From contig NZ_CP130945.1 of NCBI RefSeq assembly GCF_050389805.1, positions 3,286,001 through 3,350,000 on the forward strand: 64,000 nucleotides of DNA, given 5' to 3'. The position numbers and the translations under genes are program-made. The notes beneath the pieces are model-generated. The model made no database searches. It was given only the letters and a program-made list of their open reading frames with translations, and had not been told where the DNA came from. The DNA comes from Bacillus_BD sp050389805 (GTDB lineage: Bacteria; Bacillota; Bacilli; Bacillales; Cytobacillaceae). This document shows positions 26,547-35,480 of the stretch, one piece after another. The first letter of the stretch is position 1. Each line of letters begins with the position of its first letter.

Positions 26547-27212
26547 TTAAAAACTTTGTAAAAGAGACTTAACAACTAAATACCATCCGTCTACAAGTAC
26601 AAAGAGTAAAATTTTAAACGGCAAGGAGATCATAACAGGCGGAAGCATCATCATACCCATTGACATCAAAACACTTGCTACTACCATATCTATCACTAAA
26701 AAAGGAATAAAGATCATAAAGCCGATCTGAAAAGCGGTTTTTAATTCACTAATCGCAAAGGCTGGAACTAATGCGGTTAAGGGAATATCGTGTAGCGTTT
26801 CAGGAGGATCGACCTGTCCATATTCTAAAAATAATGCTAAATCCTTTTGTCTTGTATGTGCGCTCATAAATTCTTTAAAAGGAATGGCTGCTGCGTCATA
26901 TGCTTCTTCCAAATTTATTTCATTATTAAAAAGAGGTGTAAGGGCTTGATCATTAACTTCTTGAAATGTTGGTGCCATAATAAAAAATGTCATAAACAAA
27001 GATATTCCAATTAACACTTGGTTAGGAGGCATTTGCTGTGTGGCTAATGCCGTACGGGTAAACGATAGGACAACAACAATTCGAGTAAAGCACGTCATGA
27101 GAATTAAGATGCTTGGTGCTAAAGAAAGAACCGTAAGTAAAAGAATGAGTTTGACCGATGTAGAAACATTTTCTGGTGAACTTCCATTAAAAAACTCCAT
27201 AAATTCATTCAT
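26547..27212 (-). CDS. fliP: Flagellar type III export protein FliP
   Basis: Export gate core subunit, 221 aa with four membrane helices. Signature LILMTCFTRIVVVLSFTRTA and the C-terminal MGMMMLPPVMISLPFKILLF. Start overlaps the fliO stop (ATGA) and uses AAGG inside fliO. Confidence 0.96.
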   Translation of the reverse strand: MNEFMEFFNGSSPENVSTSVKLILLLTVLSLAPSILILMTCFTRIVVVLSFTRTALATQQMPPNQVLIGISLFMTFFIMAPTFQEVNDQALTPLFNNEINLEEAYDAAAIPFKEFMSAHTRQKDLALFLEYGQVDPPETLHDIPLTALVPAFAISELKTAFQIGFMIFIPFLVIDMVVASVLMSMGMMMLPPVMISLPFKILLFVLVDGWYLVVKSLLQSF

Positions 27213-27892
27213 GATTGATCCTTATCCTTTTCACTTTCCAGTTCAGCTAATATATTTTTTCGTTCTTTTGACATTTCATCTAGTTGTTTTTTTAATAGAC
27301 TTTGAAAAGACGAAGACTCCGGTTTGACTTCGATTCGCTTTCCTTTTACTAGTTCCAACATCCTTGTGATTGCATCATTCGGCTTTGCGATTTTGTCCAA
27401 CTTTTGATTATAGTCTGTCAGAATTCGATCAAACTCTTCCCCTTTTTCAATTTCGGTTAACAACTGGATATCATCCCCTACGCCCACAACAAGGATTCTC
27501 TCCCCGACTTTAATGATCTGGACTGAGCGATTAGTACCCACCGTTAATCCCCCTAAATTAACAAGTGTATTGGATGTTTGCCCAAAAGCGCCCTTTTTAT
27601 TAACCAGCTTTAACACAAAATAAAGTAAAGCCACTACAAACACAGTCGCAAAAAGCATTTTCATAAAATCCCATACTGTTAACCCTACTCCGTTAGTGTT
27701 CTCACTTATTTCAGGCTGCTCGTTCGTATTCCTTTGATTTTCATCTATGTTTTTTTGTTCTTCCCCAGAAATAGGTTGTTCCAAATATTCTTTCACACTT
27801 TGATTTTCTGACTGTGCAAAAGCATGAGATTGAAACATAAATAGGTTCAGAAACAAAATTAGGCTAATCAAACAACGTTGTTTATGTTTCAA
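27209..27892 (-). CDS. fliZ: Flagellar biosynthesis protein FliO (B. subtilis FliZ)
   Basis: Assembly factor for the FliPQR gate. 227 aa: a cleavable-looking signal peptide (MKHKQRCLISLILFLNLF..SHAFA), an acidic/Asn-rich extracellular stretch, a membrane helix at about 70-90, and a basic cytoplasmic domain with VGVGDDIQLLTEIEKGEEFD. The signal peptide is a Bacillus feature. Start codon TTG with GAAGGTG upstream. Confidence 0.9.
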   Translation of the reverse strand: MKHKQRCLISLILFLNLFMFQSHAFAQSENQSVKEYLEQPISGEEQKNIDENQRNTNEQPEISENTNGVGLTVWDFMKMLFATVFVVALLYFVLKLVNKKGAFGQTSNTLVNLGGLTVGTNRSVQIIKVGERILVVGVGDDIQLLTEIEKGEEFDRILTDYNQKLDKIAKPNDAITRMLELVKGKRIEVKPESSSFQSLLKKQLDEMSKERKNILAELESEKDKDQS

Positions 27893-27919
27893 TATCTTAC
27901 ACCTTCTAAGTTCAAATCT

Positions 27920-28282
27920 TTAACTAAGTGTTTTTGAAATGGCTTCTAGTACGCGATCTGCTTGGAATGGTTTAACGATAAAGTCTTTTGCGCCAGCTTG
28001 AATGGCATCAATGACCATCGCTTGTTGTCCCATTGCAGAGCACATAATAATTTTTGCGTTAGGATTAATTTTTTTTATTTCTTTTAAAGCTGTAATGCCA
28101 TCCATCTCAGGCATTGTAATATCCATAGTCACAAGATCTGGTTGTACTTCTTTATACTTTTCTACAGCTTGTGCTCCGTCAGCTGCTTCTCCAACAACTT
28201 CATATCCATTTTTTGTTAATATATCTTTAATCATCATTCTCATAAATGCCGCATCGTCTACTATTAAGATTCTATTTCCCAT
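27920..28282 (-). CDS. cheY: Chemotaxis response regulator CheY
   Basis: Single-domain receiver, 120 aa. Phospho-acceptor Asp54 (LVTMDITMPEMDG), acidic pair Asp9-Asp10 (ILIVDDAAFMRM) and the Lys in DFIVKPF. CheY-P binds FliM and FliY and promotes counter-clockwise rotation in Bacillus. GGGGGT ribosome site upstream. Confidence 0.97.
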   Translation of the reverse strand: MGNRILIVDDAAFMRMMIKDILTKNGYEVVGEAADGAQAVEKYKEVQPDLVTMDITMPEMDGITALKEIKKINPNAKIIMCSAMGQQAMVIDAIQAGAKDFIVKPFQADRVLEAISKTLS

Positions 28283-28314
28283 ACGTATTACCCCCGCTAA
28301 TCACTTTTGTTTAG

Positions 28315-29571
28315 TTATTTTAATCTTTTTAATCGATCAGATTGACTCAATATATCTGTTACACGCACACCAAAGTTCTCATCTATGACGACTACTTCTC
28401 CTTTTGCAATCGGACGATTATTGATGAGGATATCAACTGGTTCTCCAGCTAATTTATCAAGTTCGATAATGGACCCTGGTGATAGTTCTAAAATTTCCTT
28501 AACGGTTCGTGTTGTTTTCCCTAATTGAACGGTTACTTGCAAAGGAATATCAAGCAGAATATCTAAGTTTTTAGCTTCTGAATCTTGCAACTGTACAGGT
28601 TCAAAATTCGAAAACATCGCTGGTTGTACATTGGGCTGTATCCCCTGTGGAATTGGAGCGCCAAAATGTTGTGGTCCGGAAGATTGTTTTGTCTGTTGCT
28701 CTGGATTGGAAGGAGCATATTGATTGGTTGGCTGTGTATATGGAACCGTATTCTGTACGCTACTTCCTCCAACGTTTTGGTTTACCATTTGATTGTATGG
28801 TTGACCAACATCCATTTGCTGTGATTGTGTAAACATGTCCTGTGGCTCTATAGCAGAATTAGGCATTTTTGCCTGTTCAGGCTCAGGCGTCATGGACGGG
28901 TTTAACAATTCGTTAACTAAGCTTTTGGCAAAATCAAGTGGTAATAATTGCATAATAGTAGAATCTACCAATGACCCGATTTTTAATCTGAAAGATACTT
29001 TTACCATCATTTCTTGATTTGGTAGTTTCTCCGTACCTTCTCCTTGCTGAATATTTAATAGATCAACTGTAGGAGGAGAAATATCTACTCGCTTATTAAA
29101 AATTGTTGACATCGAAGTGGCGGAAGATCCCATCATTTGGTTCATCGCTTCCTGGACTGCACTTAACTGAATCTCACCTAACATTTCAGCCGGATTGATA
29201 CCATCGCCACCAAGCATGAGGTCTGCAATAATTGCCGCATCCGATTGTTTAATAACTAAAAGATTTTCACCAGAAAATCCTTTTGTATAATTTACCTGTA
29301 TAGCCACGTTTGGTTGTGGAAACTCTTCAGCTAGTTGACTTCTAAATATTAAAGATACTGTAGGGGTTGTAATGTCTACTTTTTGATTCAGTAACGTCGA
29401 AAGAGCAGTAGCTGAACTTCCGAAAGATATATTTCCTATTTCCCCTAATGCATCCTTTTCCATTTCACTCAAATGATCTTCTATATTTAAGGGTGCTAGG
29501 TCCTCTGAAATATCGTCACTACCTCTTAACAGAGCATCTATCTCATCTTGTGAGAGCATTTCGTTACTCAT
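28315..29571 (-). CDS. fliY: Flagellar switch phosphatase FliY
   Basis: Bacillus-type switch protein that both forms the C-ring and hydrolyses CheY-P. 418 aa, longer than the B. subtilis protein. The N-terminal CheY-binding motif is MLSQDEIDALLRG. Two CheC-type helices with Glu/Asn follow (KDALGEIGNISFGSSAT and LSAVQEAMNQMMGSSAT; the second has changed the Asn spacing). A Pro/Gln/Asn-rich linker spans about 220-330, and the C-terminal FliN/SpoA domain contains LGKTTRTVKEILELSPGSII. Start overlaps fliM. Confidence 0.95.
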   Translation of the reverse strand: MSNEMLSQDEIDALLRGSDDISEDLAPLNIEDHLSEMEKDALGEIGNISFGSSATALSTLLNQKVDITTPTVSLIFRSQLAEEFPQPNVAIQVNYTKGFSGENLLVIKQSDAAIIADLMLGGDGINPAEMLGEIQLSAVQEAMNQMMGSSATSMSTIFNKRVDISPPTVDLLNIQQGEGTEKLPNQEMMVKVSFRLKIGSLVDSTIMQLLPLDFAKSLVNELLNPSMTPEPEQAKMPNSAIEPQDMFTQSQQMDVGQPYNQMVNQNVGGSSVQNTVPYTQPTNQYAPSNPEQQTKQSSGPQHFGAPIPQGIQPNVQPAMFSNFEPVQLQDSEAKNLDILLDIPLQVTVQLGKTTRTVKEILELSPGSIIELDKLAGEPVDILINNRPIAKGEVVVIDENFGVRVTDILSQSDRLKRLK

Positions 29572-30562
29572 GCTCTTCGTCCCCTCCTTCCAATGTGTCT
29601 AATACTTGTATCGCTAATTTTTTATTTATTTTGCCAGGCTGTCCAATAAATTTAGGAATTTCTCCAACCTTCACTAGTAACGGATCTTCTATCATTTGAT
29701 TTAATTCAATGACATCCCCAATATCTAGAATTAAAAAGTCCTGAATCGAAATATTGGATTTCCCTAGTTCAACAGAAATAGGAACCTCTGCTTGCTTAAT
29801 ATTTCGTTGCAGTTTTTCAATTTCAATTGGTTCCCTTTCTTTTTTCTCCGTCTGCATCCAATACTGCATAGACAATTTTGGAATAATGGGTTCCAACACG
29901 ATATGGGGGATACATATATTAATCATCCCACTCGTTTCGGCAATGGTCGTATCTAATGAAATGACCACAACGGTTTCGTTTGGAGAAACCATTTGTAAAA
30001 ACTGTGGATTGATTTCTAACTCCGAAAGAACTGGATCAATATCGGTGATATTTCCCCAAGCTTCTTGCAAATAGTCACATGCTTTTTCAAACATGGAAGT
30101 CATAATTTTCGTTTCAATCTCGGTTAAATTATCTATTTTATTTACGCTTGTCCCTTTGCCTCCCATTATCCGGTCTAACATTGAATAAGCAATATTTGGA
30201 TTTACTTCCATAATAATTCTTCCTTCTAGTGGAGGCACTTCAAATACATTTAATATCGTCATTTTGGGAATGGAACGGATAAATTCCTCATATGGAATTT
30301 GATCGGCCGATGCGACACTAATTTGGACATATGTTCTTAATTGTGCTGAAAAAAAAGTGGTTAATAATCGGGCAAAATTTTCGTGTATTCGTGTTAAACT
30401 TCTAATCTGGTCTTTTGAAAACCGGAGTGCTCGTTTGAAGTCATATACCCTTACCCGTTTTTCAGACTCCTCTTTTTTTAAATCATCAGCATTCATTTCT
30501 CCTGTTGACAATGCAGATAAGAGCGCATCTATTTCACTCTGTGAAAGTACATCTCCAGCCAT
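29564..30562 (-). CDS. fliM: Flagellar motor switch protein FliM
   Basis: C-ring protein, 332 aa. N-terminal CheY-P binding peptide VLSQSEIDALLSAL, a CheC-like middle domain without phosphatase residues, with DFKRALRFSKDQIRSLTRIH and a GGKGTSVNK loop, then a C-terminal SpoA domain (VELGKSNISIQDFLILDIGD). Confidence 0.97.
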   Translation of the reverse strand: MAGDVLSQSEIDALLSALSTGEMNADDLKKEESEKRVRVYDFKRALRFSKDQIRSLTRIHENFARLLTTFFSAQLRTYVQISVASADQIPYEEFIRSIPKMTILNVFEVPPLEGRIIMEVNPNIAYSMLDRIMGGKGTSVNKIDNLTEIETKIMTSMFEKACDYLQEAWGNITDIDPVLSELEINPQFLQMVSPNETVVVISLDTTIAETSGMINICIPHIVLEPIIPKLSMQYWMQTEKKEREPIEIEKLQRNIKQAEVPISVELGKSNISIQDFLILDIGDVIELNQMIEDPLLVKVGEIPKFIGQPGKINKKLAIQVLDTLEGGDEEHE

Positions 30563-30596
30563 CCATTACACCTCCGATACTTTTCTTTCTTTACGG

Positions 30597-31022
30597 CTAC
30601 TGGAGGAGAAATTGAGTGATATAAACTTTCCGAATCTCACCATCTTGCATGATTTCATTGATCTTGGTTTTCAGGGTTTCTTCAAGTTTTAATTGTCCTT
30701 CTTTTCCTTGGATATCTTCTGCTTTCAGACCAGAGAGTTCTAAAATAATGATGTTATGAACCTGAAAGTTTCGTTTGTCCAATTCTTCCTTTGCCTTTTT
30801 ACTGTCTGTTTGGATTTTGAAAGATATACGTATAAAATCATTACTTGCAAGATTGGTAGTAATTTCTTCGATATCGACCGTTGACTCCAGTACTTCATCA
30901 ATTGTAGGTTCAGTTTGTCCAGTTTGATTATTGGCATTTAATAACATAACAATAGCCACAGCTCCTACAAGGGTAATGACAATAAGGACTATCAGCATTG
31001 TCATAACAAGCTTATTCTTCAT
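30597..31022 (-). CDS. fliL: Flagellar basal body-associated protein FliL
   Basis: Stator-associated membrane protein. 141 aa: one N-terminal membrane helix (5-29) and an extracellular stomatin-like domain. Start ATG has GGAGGGGG 6 bases upstream, inside the end of flbD; the two genes overlap by 11 bases. Confidence 0.93.
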   Translation of the reverse strand: MKNKLVMTMLIVLIVITLVGAVAIVMLLNANNQTGQTEPTIDEVLESTVDIEEITTNLASNDFIRISFKIQTDSKKAKEELDKRNFQVHNIIILELSGLKAEDIQGKEGQLKLEETLKTKINEIMQDGEIRKVYITQFLLQ

Positions 31023-31230
31023 TATTTCCCCCTCCTAACGGCCTACCAAGAAGATTTACGGATTTATAGAATTGATGGATTAAACCCAAAACTTCTTTTT
31101 CGGTTTCTTTAACAATATATTTATGTCCGTTTGTCAACGTAATGGTTGTGTCTGGAAAGGACTCAATCGTTTCTATGTACAACGCATTTATTATAAATGG
31201 TTTTCCGTTTAATCGCGATACTTTTATCAC
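31012..31230 (-). CDS. swrD: FlbD family protein (SwrD)
   Basis: Small protein of the FlbD family; B. subtilis SwrD (YlzI) raises flagellar torque. 72 aa, motif MIKVSRLNGKPFIINALYIE and TLTNGHKYIVKETEKEV. The GTG start at 31230 has no clear Shine-Dalgarno sequence; instead a hairpin lies 11 bases upstream. Confidence 0.9.
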   Translation of the reverse strand: MIKVSRLNGKPFIINALYIETIESFPDTTITLTNGHKYIVKETEKEVLGLIHQFYKSVNLLGRPLGGGNNEE

Positions 31231-31240
31231 TGTTAATTTC

Positions 31241-31266
31241 AGGGTTAAAGGCAGCCCCTTAACCCT
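31241..31266 (-). promoter_or_regulatory. Hairpin directly upstream of flbD/swrD start
   Basis: AGGGTTAAGG and CCTTTAACCCT form a stem of about ten pairs with a short loop on the minus strand. There is no T-run after it. It ends 11 bases before the GTG start of swrD, where a ribosome site would be expected but is not visible. It may affect translation or processing between flgE and swrD. Confidence 0.55.
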
Positions 31267-31286
31267 GTTCCTCCCTTAAAATGAAG

Positions 31287-33194
31287 TTAGCGTTTTAAAT
31301 TAACTAATTCCTGTAATATTTCATCAGATGTGGTAATAATTCTTGTATTTGCCTGAAATCCCCGTTGGGCCGTAATCATTTCAGTGAATTCTTCAGACAG
31401 GTCCACATTGGACATTTCAAGTGACCCTGCTGATAGTGAACCTCGTCCAACACCAGGAACATCAATATCAGGATTACCGGAGTTGATTGATTCTTGGAAT
31501 AGGTTTCCTCCAGCATTCATTAATCCCGATGAATTACTAAACTTTGCAATGGCAAGTTGTCCTAAAATAACAAGTTCACCGTTCGAATAAACCCCTGTGA
31601 TTTCTCCTCCAGAACCAATACTAAAACTTTCTAATGCTCCCTCAATGCTTCCGTTTGGATTAATTAGGGCTGTTGTAGCTCCCTCGTATTGAGAAAGAGA
31701 TGAGAAATCAAACTGTAGATTAACCATTTGCTTACTTTCATCTGCAACCGTTTCTTCATCATTAATCAGTCCCGTTGGGATTTCGAATGAAAAATTTCGA
31801 AGTGACTCATCATAAGGAATTTTGCCATCTACGAAATTTAAAATATGAAGAGGTTGTGTTTCTGGCGTGATATTGATTTCCCCTACTTCTATTGGAGTAC
31901 CTTGAGCAGGATCCAATGGTGTTTTAGCTTTTAAATCGATCGTCCCTATATAGGATATATACTTTGAATATTCTTCAACCTCATCAGCAGTAGCATTGTT
32001 TCCTGGTTTTGGCATAGACCTCCACCCTGATACATCTATCGTAATTAATTCTGCTCCACCATTTATTGGTATATCCATTGGTCCGTTTCCAGTAATGTGA
32101 ATAGGATTATTACTAGGATTAGTGGTATCTTGTAGATAGTAACCAGGAGTAGTGACAATTGCTGGATCATCTAAATACGCAACTTTCCATTGTAAATCAT
32201 TATTACCTGTATACCCATCATCATCAATCACATTGATAGCTAACGATGAACCAATCGAATCACTATCGATTGTAGCCTTGGAGGGTTTCACATATCCCGA
32301 TAAATCAAGTTGTAAACCATTTAGTTTTTCCTGATCACCTGCATTTGCTACTTGTAATTTTTTCGTAATTTCGTTATAGGCCATTTCAACTTTTGTACCA
32401 TCACCAAGAGTTAGAAAGTACTTATTTCCACCATCATTTTCATACGTTAACTTCCAATTTTCATAATTATTGCCAGTGAAACCTTCTGGGTTCGTAACCT
32501 TAATTCCACCAGTGGTTACAACAGAGGATGGTTTAGGTGCTTCATTCGCATAAATCCCCCATTGATCTTGTCCTAATTTTTTATAGTAGATGGTACTATT
32601 TTGCTTTAGACCCCGATCATCGACTACAACGATTTGTTGAGAAAATACGGTGTTTTTAATGGCATTAGCAGAAAGATTTTCTGAAAATTTGATTCCAGTT
32701 GAAGCAATTCCAGGCAATAACCCGTTGACATTGATGGCAACATCCCCAAGTTGATTTGTTAGATTACCATTGGCATCAAATTGAAAAGCTTGAACTTTTA
32801 AACCGTCAGCATTAACTAATGTCCCGTTGTCATCAAGATAAAAGTTCCCTGCACGAGTATAGTAGGATTGGTTTCCTTGATTTACGATAAAATATCCGTC
32901 GCCATCGATTCCAAGGTCTAACGAACGTCCCGTTGTTTGCATGTTACCTGTTGTATGAATATTGTCAATCGTAGCCAAAGAAGAGCCTAACCCTACTTGT
33001 ACCGCATTCTTTCCGCCACGATTATCCGAAGATGCCGTTGCCCCTGAAAGCATTTGATTCATCGTGTCTTTGAACGTTACGCGTCCCTTTTTAAAGCCAT
33101 AGGTGTTTACATTCGCTATATTATTCCCAATAACATCTAGTTTGGTTTGAAAGTTTTTCATTCCACTTATACCAGAATACATCGATCTTAACAT
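31287..33194 (-). CDS. flgE: Flagellar hook protein FlgE, enlarged
   Basis: Hook subunit. 635 aa against about 264 in B. subtilis. Conserved N-terminus (MLRSMYSGISGMKNFQTKLD, then IGNNIANVNTYGFKK) and C-terminus (GRGSLSAGSLEMSNVDLSEE, then MITAQRGFQANTRII) form the D0/D1 core. The extra roughly 370 residues lie in the middle as surface D2/D3-type domains. Two similar segments occur within it: GFTGNNYENWKLTY near residue 238 and GYTGNNDLQWKVAY near residue 327. No frameshift is seen. Ribosome site GGGGAGA upstream. Confidence 0.93.
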   Translation of the reverse strand: MLRSMYSGISGMKNFQTKLDVIGNNIANVNTYGFKKGRVTFKDTMNQMLSGATASSDNRGGKNAVQVGLGSSLATIDNIHTTGNMQTTGRSLDLGIDGDGYFIVNQGNQSYYTRAGNFYLDDNGTLVNADGLKVQAFQFDANGNLTNQLGDVAINVNGLLPGIASTGIKFSENLSANAIKNTVFSQQIVVVDDRGLKQNSTIYYKKLGQDQWGIYANEAPKPSSVVTTGGIKVTNPEGFTGNNYENWKLTYENDGGNKYFLTLGDGTKVEMAYNEITKKLQVANAGDQEKLNGLQLDLSGYVKPSKATIDSDSIGSSLAINVIDDDGYTGNNDLQWKVAYLDDPAIVTTPGYYLQDTTNPSNNPIHITGNGPMDIPINGGAELITIDVSGWRSMPKPGNNATADEVEEYSKYISYIGTIDLKAKTPLDPAQGTPIEVGEINITPETQPLHILNFVDGKIPYDESLRNFSFEIPTGLINDEETVADESKQMVNLQFDFSSLSQYEGATTALINPNGSIEGALESFSIGSGGEITGVYSNGELVILGQLAIAKFSNSSGLMNAGGNLFQESINSGNPDIDVPGVGRGSLSAGSLEMSNVDLSEEFTEMITAQRGFQANTRIITTSDEILQELVNLKR

Positions 33195-33270
33195 CCCTAA
33201 TCTCCCCTTTCAGTAGCAGTTGTATCAATCACTCAACAACTACAAAGCCTCCGCTTGCGGTCCAGCTTTA

Positions 33271-33660
33271 TTAATCCATTAAAATGGTTCCATTAATATT
33301 TGTAAAAATATGAGCTGTTGCTTCATTTCGATCCATTGCTGTAATGACCGTTTGATTTTTCGCACTAATAATTAATGCTGCATCGTCCAATATCACGAGC
33401 GAATCATTGACACCCATATTTTTTGCCTCATTCACTTTTTGTCCAATTTGACTCCATTTTTCCTCGTTAATAACAATACCTCTTTGTTCTAATCGCTGTT
33501 TGGCATGCTTAGATAAAGTCAATTGATTTTCGTGTGATGTAAAAGCAGTTTGTAATTCATGAGCAAAGTTTTTTTGTCCGTTTTGAAGTCCCTTTAGTGG
33601 TTTCTGTCCTTCATTATGAATGAAAGGGTGTTTGTACGGTCTGTAAATCTTATTTGTCAT
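33271..33660 (-). CDS. TIGR02530-type flagellar operon protein
   Basis: Conserved but uncharacterised flagellar protein found between flgD and flgE in many Bacillaceae and clostridia. About 129 aa. N-terminal half is basic and probably disordered. The C-terminal half has LSKHAKQRLEQRGIVI and the ending ATAHIFTNINGTILMD. Start ATG at 33660 has GGGGAGAG 5-6 bases upstream; the ATG at 33675 overlaps the flgD stop. Suspected role in hook assembly by position only. Confidence 0.85.
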   Translation of the reverse strand: MTNKIYRPYKHPFIHNEGQKPLKGLQNGQKNFAHELQTAFTSHENQLTLSKHAKQRLEQRGIVINEEKWSQIGQKVNEAKNMGVNDSLVILDDAALIISAKNQTVITAMDRNEATAHIFTNINGTILMD

Positions 33661-33674
33661 CACAACTCTCCCCA

Positions 33675-34316
33675 TTATTCAATTTTAATGATTTGATTTG
33701 CAGAAATAGGTTCTTTTCCATCCTCTAATATAAAAGATGAAGCTCCATTTTTAAACGATACCGAGCGAACGGTTGACGATAATTCTTGTTGACGATCATT
33801 GAGATATGTAACTGTTTTTCCAATCATCATACTTGCTTGCATCATAAACGTTTCTGGATATGCCTCATGTACTTGAATGATATTTGCTGGTTCTATTTTA
33901 GTTCCATCGTCTAACGTAAATATAACTGTATTGTCTTTAAATTGAATGCTCTCGATTTTATTTTTCCCCTCTTGGATTTCAGTGTTTCCGTCTCCAAGGT
34001 CGTTGTACTTGCTCCATGTTACGTTTTTACCAATAAACTGTTGATAGGTAATTAATTGATTTTGTCCTTGTTGCCCAATCAATTTTTCTAATAAACTATT
34101 CATATTGGTGGTTTGCTCTAATGTAGAAAACTGAGCCATTTGTGCAATAAAATCCGTATCCTCCATCGGATTTGTCGGATCTTGATTTTGTAATTGTGTC
34201 ATCAATAACTTTAAAAAATCATCTTTTCCAAGGATATTTGAACCAGTCTGAGATTGTTTTTTTTGATAATTGGATAACAATAATGAGGAATCAATCGAAT
34301 TTACCAAACCTTTCAC
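33675..34316 (-). CDS. flgD: Hook cap / hook assembly protein FlgD
   Basis: Scaffold for hook polymerisation. 213 aa. Family signature LGKDDFLKLLMTQLQNQDPT then NPMEDTDFIAQMAQFSTLEQ. The C-terminal extension (about 100-213) forms FnIII/tudor-like strands. Start GTG at 34316 lies within the ribosome site; TTG at 34307 is spaced better, so the true N-terminus may be three residues shorter. Confidence 0.95.
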   Translation of the reverse strand: MKGLVNSIDSSLLLSNYQKKQSQTGSNILGKDDFLKLLMTQLQNQDPTNPMEDTDFIAQMAQFSTLEQTTNMNSLLEKLIGQQGQNQLITYQQFIGKNVTWSKYNDLGDGNTEIQEGKNKIESIQFKDNTVIFTLDDGTKIEPANIIQVHEAYPETFMMQASMMIGKTVTYLNDRQQELSSTVRSVSFKNGASSFILEDGKEPISANQIIKIE

Positions 34317-34319
34317 CCC

Positions 34320-35453
34320 CTATATCTCTTCGTTTATTAATATTTCAGCAAAGGACTCCTGGAAAGTCTCATTCTCTTGCTGGTGTTCCTCTTGCTGTTG
34401 TTGTCTTTGTTCCTGTTGTTGCTGAGAATCTCTAGAGTTGAATCTTTCTTGGAAATTCAATTGTGATGAAATCTCTAACCTTTCAACTTGAATATTCTGC
34501 GAATGAAATGCATGCTTTAAATTTTGTAATTGAGATTCTAATATTTCCTTTGCAATCGTAGTAGTTGTCATAAATTTCGCTATCAAACCAGATTCTTTTT
34601 GTAATAGTTCTATTCTTAATGCTCCTAAGTGCTCTGGATATAATTTAATAAATAGTTTTTGCGCACCAGGGCTCTGGTTTACAAATTGACTTTTTGCAAG
34701 TATTGACTCAAATTGGCGGATCAGTTGTTCCGTCGATATCGATTTATTAGATTGGTCATGAACCAATGTCATTTGATTAGGATACATGATTTTTTGCTGA
34801 ATAACATGATCGTTTGATATTATCGCGAAGGTTCTATTCAGGCTTGGATTTTGTTCTTTTGTATCTTTTACAACAGCTGAAAAAACCTGATTCACATATT
34901 CATTTCGATTGAATGGTTCCTTTTGTTTTAAAAGGATTTCGATTTTTTCAGATACCTTTTGTACGATAGCTAACAGTTTAGGTTGCTCTATATCTAAGTC
35001 TTGTAGATTAAGCAACTTTGTATTTGTCGGATTTGAATGTTGATCGATTTCCTTATTGTAGAGATTAAAGATGGTTAAAAATTGAGTTACTATGAAAAGA
35101 AGATCTTCATTGTTCGTTCCCGCATTTGAATGGGTTTGTTGAAATAAATTAGCCAGATCCTCTATTTTCAACTCTTCTTCTATCCTAATTGAACCATCAT
35201 TATTACCTTCGAGTACAATATTTAAAAAATTAACAACATCCTCATGGTTTAATAGTTTATGTAGCACCATGAGTTCTTCGTCAGATAGTGATACGTCATT
35301 CAATATTTTGGCATCAACTTTGCTATTTTCCACGTTTTCACCATTCAAGAATAAACTAGAAATCACGGTTGAAAAAGGTATCTTTGATTCATGATTTTCT
35401 ATTTTTTGTTTTGGTAAAGTCTGAGTCGCAAAATCGATTCCCTCCATTCTCAT
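34320..35453 (-). CDS. fliK: Flagellar hook-length control protein FliK
   Basis: Molecular ruler that switches FlhB specificity. 377 aa from ATG at 35453 (GGGGGTGAAG upstream). The N-terminal two thirds are poorly conserved. The C-terminal Flg_hook domain has LYPEHLGALRIELLQKESGL and AKEILESQLQNLKHAFHSQN. A Gln/Glu-rich tail (QQQQEQRQQQQEEHQQE) follows and ends the protein. Confidence 0.92.
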   Translation of the reverse strand: MRMEGIDFATQTLPKQKIENHESKIPFSTVISSLFLNGENVENSKVDAKILNDVSLSDEELMVLHKLLNHEDVVNFLNIVLEGNNDGSIRIEEELKIEDLANLFQQTHSNAGTNNEDLLFIVTQFLTIFNLYNKEIDQHSNPTNTKLLNLQDLDIEQPKLLAIVQKVSEKIEILLKQKEPFNRNEYVNQVFSAVVKDTKEQNPSLNRTFAIISNDHVIQQKIMYPNQMTLVHDQSNKSISTEQLIRQFESILAKSQFVNQSPGAQKLFIKLYPEHLGALRIELLQKESGLIAKFMTTTTIAKEILESQLQNLKHAFHSQNIQVERLEISSQLNFQERFNSRDSQQQQEQRQQQQEEHQQENETFQESFAEILINEEI

Positions 35454-35480
35454 TGCTTCACCCCCTTTCAATTTCTAATA

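Noticed and set aside
28315..29571. FliY second phosphatase site judged lost
   Set aside because: The second helix (EAMNQMMGSSATS) differs from the first in spacing, but without an alignment I cannot say it is inactive, so I do not report it as a loss.
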